DNA from: Fusobacterium mortiferum
Lineage (GTDB): Bacteria; Fusobacteriota; Fusobacteriia; Fusobacteriales; Fusobacteriaceae
Direction: 5' to 3'
Assembly (NCBI RefSeq): GCF_016900045.1
Contig: NZ_JACSNP010000004.1
Location: 1-64,000 of the forward strand
Length of the DNA stretch: 64,000 nucleotides
The notes below the pieces were generated by a model. The model was not told where the DNA came from and did not search any database. It saw only the letters and a list, made by a program, of their open reading frames with translations. Positions 61,886 to 64,000 of the stretch are shown here, in pieces (positions within the stretch are counted from its first letter, which is position 1; each line of letters starts with the position of its first letter). The position numbers and the translations under genes were made by a program.

Positions 61886-62149
61886 TTAGTCCTTTAAGTT
61901 TGCTAGAAGGTCTCCTAATTTTTCAACTGCTTCAGCTTCGTCAGCACCTTCAGCGTATACAGTTACTTTAGTACCTTTTTTTATTCCTAATGAAAGTAGC
62001 TTTAATAGAGATGTTCCTTTAACTTTCTTTCCAGCTTCGTTTTCAACTTCTATTTGAGAAGAAAAAGTCTTAGCTAAGCTAACGAACTCATTTCCTGGTC
62101 TTGTATGTAATCCAGTTTCGTTTGTAATTTCAACAGTTTTACTTGTCAT
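61886..62149 (-). CDS. ptsH: Phosphocarrier protein HPr
   Basis: HPr carries phosphate from enzyme I to the sugar-specific enzymes. The 87-residue protein has the active His15 in ETGLHTRPG. A regulatory-type serine lies in KGTSLLKLLSLG (Ser47, in the place of the Firmicutes HPr-kinase site), so regulation by HPr kinase is possible. The AGGGTGG ribosome site lies upstream. It is transcribed before ptsI and divergently from the hydroxy-acid dehydrogenase gene. Confidence 0.97.
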   Translation of the reverse strand: MTSKTVEITNETGLHTRPGNEFVSLAKTFSSQIEVENEAGKKVKGTSLLKLLSLGIKKGTKVTVYAEGADEAEAVEKLGDLLANLKD

Positions 62150-62236
62150 GTTTCTTCCACCCTCTCTTAACTTTATAAAAATTCTCTCATTATCAATAGA
62201 TTACTTCATTTTCCAAAATTTGTCAATTTTTTTTTA

Positions 62237-62255
62237 AATAAGTTATCAACTTATT
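62237..62255. promoter_or_regulatory. Perfect palindrome between divergent pts and dehydrogenase promoters
   Basis: AATAAGTT-ATC-AACTTATT is a 19-bp perfect inverted repeat. It lies between a minus-strand TTGACA (62219-62224 region) and the plus-strand TTGACA at 62276, so it could be an operator for one or both genes. Confidence 0.5.
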
Positions 62256-62275
62256 ATTAATTTGTTCTGTTTTAA

Positions 62276-62304
62276 TTGACAATGTAATTATAATGGTATA
62301 TCAT
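62276..62304 (+). promoter_or_regulatory. Promoter of the FMN dehydrogenase gene
   Basis: TTGACA (62276-62281) and TATCAT (62299-62304) are separated by 17 bases. Confidence 0.7.
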
Positions 62305-62347
62305 AAAAAGTAAGAAATTTATCACTATTTAAGGGAGATGGATTAAA

Positions 62348-63364
62348 TTGGATATAAAAATTCTAAAAGAAAATGCTCGTGAAAAAATGAAAGGATATTG
62401 TAATCTGTGTAAAACTTGTGATGGTATATGGTGTGCTGGTAAGGTTCCTGGTATGGGAGGAACAGGTACTGGTTCATCATTTAAGATAAATTATGAAAAT
62501 TTAAAAAAAATAAAACTTGTTCTTAGAACAATACATAGTGCTACTGAGCCAGAATTAACTTGCTCTTTCTTTGGTAAAGAACTATCTTTTCCAGTATTTG
62601 GTGCCCCTATTACAGGTACAAAATTTAATATGGGAGGAGGAGTTACAGAGGAAGAATACTGTAACGATATTATAGAAGGTTGTTTAGAAGCTGGTAGTAT
62701 AGGTATGATAGGAGATACTGGAGATCCTACTTGTTATGAATTTGGACTAAAGGCTATAAAAAAAGTTGGAGGACTTGGAATAGCTATTATAAAACCTAGA
62801 AGTAATGAGGAGATAATCAAAAGAATAAAGATGGCTGAAGAAGCTGGAGCTATTGCTGTAGGTGTAGATTTAGATGGAGCTGGACTTGTTACTATGAAAC
62901 TATTTGGACAACCTGTTGGTCCAAAATCTATAAAGGATTTAAAAGAGTTAGTAAAATCTACAAAACTTCCATTTATAGCAAAGGGAATTATGAGTGTTGA
63001 TGAAGCTTTAGCCTGTGTAGAGGCTGGGGTAGATACTATTGTAGTATCAAATCACGGTGGTAGAGTCTTAGATTACTGCCAAGCAAGTTGTGATATATTA
63101 GAAGATATTGTAAAAGCTGTAGGAGATAAAATCACTGTCTTAGCAGATGGTTCTGTAAGAGAGGGAGTAGATGTTTTAAAATATTTAGCTATGGGAGCTA
63201 AGGGAGTACTTGTTGGAAGACCTCTTATCTGGGGTTCTATAGGTGGAAGAAAAGAGGGAGTAACTACTATTATGAACACCCTAAAATCTCAACTTTCTCA
63301 AGCTATGATTTTAACAGGAACTAGAGATGTAAAATCTGTTCCTAACAAAATTATAACTAAATAA
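62348..63364 (+). CDS. FMN-dependent alpha-hydroxy-acid dehydrogenase family protein
   Basis: This 338-residue TIM-barrel flavoenzyme belongs to the lactate/glycolate oxidase family. FMN and substrate motifs are FPVFGAPITGTKF, PFIAKGIMSVDEAL (Lys), VVSNHGGRVLD (catalytic His and Gly-Gly-Arg), VLADGSVREGVDVLKYLAMGAKGVLVGRPL. The N-terminus has four cysteines in CNLCKTCDGIWC (18, 21, 24, 29), followed by AGKVPGMGGTGTG; this is common in anaerobic members and may bind a metal. The start is TTG after GGGAG. The oxidised substrate cannot be told from sequence. Confidence 0.87.
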   Translation: MDIKILKENAREKMKGYCNLCKTCDGIWCAGKVPGMGGTGTGSSFKINYENLKKIKLVLRTIHSATEPELTCSFFGKELSFPVFGAPITGTKFNMGGGVTEEEYCNDIIEGCLEAGSIGMIGDTGDPTCYEFGLKAIKKVGGLGIAIIKPRSNEEIIKRIKMAEEAGAIAVGVDLDGAGLVTMKLFGQPVGPKSIKDLKELVKSTKLPFIAKGIMSVDEALACVEAGVDTIVVSNHGGRVLDYCQASCDILEDIVKAVGDKITVLADGSVREGVDVLKYLAMGAKGVLVGRPLIWGSIGGRKEGVTTIMNTLKSQLSQAMILTGTRDVKSVPNKIITK

Positions 63365-63380
63365 TCAGGTGATAAAATTG

Positions 63381-64000
63381 ATGTTAGATAAGATAATGAT
63401 AATTAATACTGGAGGAACTATAGGAATGGTCCACAGTGATGAAAATGACCCTAATAGTCCCTTAAGACCAGCTAATGATTGGCACGAAATAACTAAGGAG
63501 CACCCTATCCTAAACAAATACTCCACAGATTACTATCAATTTGATCCTTTGATAGATTCTTCCGATATGTCTCCAGAGACTTGGAAGGATATAGCAAAAT
63601 TTATCTCTAAAAATTATGATAAATATAGAGGATTTGTAATTTTACATGGTACAGATACTATGGCTTTTACAGCTTCAGCTCTGTCATTTATGTTAAAAAA
63701 TCTTGATAAACCAGTTGTTTTAACTGGTTCCCAAGTTCCACTACAATTTCCGAGAAGTGATGCTTTACAAAATCTTATCACAGCTATACACATAGCTGGA
63801 AATGAGCTTTATGGAGTAAAACTTATTCCAGAGGTTTGTATATTCTTTAGGGATACTCTACTTAGAGGTAACCGTTCTAGAAAAATAGATGCTACAAATT
63901 ACTTTGGTTTCTCCTCTCCTAATTATCCAGCTATAGCTGAAGTTGGTGCAGATATCAGAGTTATTAAGGATAGAATACTTCCTGCAACTAAAGAAAAATT
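63381..64000 (+). CDS. Type I L-asparaginase, partial (cut by window end)
   Basis: The first 206 codons of an asparaginase are present and run off the window. The first catalytic motif NTGGTIGMVHS and the second HGTDTMAFTASALSFML are both visible, with LTGSQVPLQFPRSDA. The absence of a signal peptide suggests the cytoplasmic type I (AnsA). AGGTGA lies upstream; ATG 63381 is the likely start. It begins 16 bases after the dehydrogenase stop, so the two may form an operon. Confidence 0.93.
   Translation, partial: MLDKIMIINTGGTIGMVHSDENDPNSPLRPANDWHEITKEHPILNKYSTDYYQFDPLIDSSDMSPETWKDIAKFISKNYDKYRGFVILHGTDTMAFTASALSFMLKNLDKPVVLTGSQVPLQFPRSDALQNLITAIHIAGNELYGVKLIPEVCIFFRDTLLRGNRSRKIDATNYFGFSSPNYPAIAEVGADIRVIKDRILPATKEK

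Noticed and set aside
1-64000. tRNA, rRNA, CRISPR array or prophage
   Set aside because: I looked for cloverleaf-like ends, regularly spaced repeats and phage structural genes and saw none; a dedicated search could still find a small RNA.

Overview
The window looks like chromosomal DNA of a low-GC, Gram-negative-type anaerobe, most likely a Fusobacterium or close relative (Fusobacteriota). The bases are very AT-rich and arginine is mostly AGA. Outer-membrane functions (LolC/D-like exporter, lipoproteins, KDO phosphatase, usher-like barrel, alpha-2-macroglobulin with PbpC) sit beside anaerobic enzymes (HydE, B12-dependent ribonucleotide reductase) and Firmicutes-like features (TPP-riboswitch ykoFEDC, PgpH, long HPF). 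The genus is an inference from gene content; I cannot name a species. I see no rRNA, tRNA, CRISPR array, prophage or complete insertion sequence.

Layout. 0.1-4.9 kb: YeiH transporter, then molybdate uptake and cofactor genes (modA, modB, a MoeA-like protein and moaC leftward; a Mog/MoaB protein rightward; no modC). 4.9-8.4 kb: potD-dnaN and a degenerate UbiB/ABC1-type kinase-like protein. 8.4-11.4 kb: TrmH methyltransferase, Nudix hydrolase, M15-type lipoprotein, hydE. 11.4-15.9 kb: marC and a decayed fimbria-like locus, with an usher-like gene broken by frameshifts and by a 49-bp palindromic insertion, followed by two small secreted pilin-like proteins. 16.1-23.8 kb: uvrA, ruvA, thioredoxin-like protein, exported MTA/SAH nucleosidase, peptide-binding lipoprotein and M42 peptidase. 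23.8-27.3 kb: ykoF-ykoE-ykoD-ykoC under a TPP riboswitch. 27.3-31.4 kb: leucyl aminopeptidase, hpf, lolD/lolC. 31.4-42.6 kb: a tight leftward run nrdJ-recQ-alpha-2-macroglobulin-pbpC. 42.8-43.9 kb: mnmH (selU). 43.9-52.7 kb: a leftward six-gene run with a JAB-DinG helicase fusion, PgpH, YbeY, a DgkA-PAP2 fusion, a DUF2974-type hydrolase and a solute-binding lipoprotein. 53.0-57.6 kb: rpsT, kdsC and a class I ribonucleotide reductase operon with tandem NrdR-like boxes. 57.6-60 kb: ElyC/YdcF-like protein and a histidine phosphatase separated by a 233-bp palindromic repeat. 60-64 kb: ptsH-ptsI, a divergent FMN hydroxy-acid dehydrogenase and a type I asparaginase cut by the window edge.

How the genes work together: several blocks serve envelope upkeep (PbpC with alpha-2-macroglobulin, Lol, DgkA/PAP2, ElyC, KdsC), peptide use (two family-5 binding lipoproteins, M42 and M17 peptidases, asparaginase) and dNTP supply by two reductase classes. 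Regulation can be read directly in places: a TPP riboswitch whose terminator stem also holds the ykoF ribosome site, tandem NrdR-like boxes on the nrd promoter, a terminator between ptsH and ptsI, and many promoters with extended -10 (TGn) motifs.

The most unusual items are the 49-bp palindrome flanked by a 6-bp duplication inside the usher-like signal peptide, the 233-bp nested palindrome, the JAB-DinG and DgkA-PAP2 fusions, the kinase-like protein lacking the usual UbiB motifs, and a marC leader in which a hairpin separates the ribosome site from the start codon.
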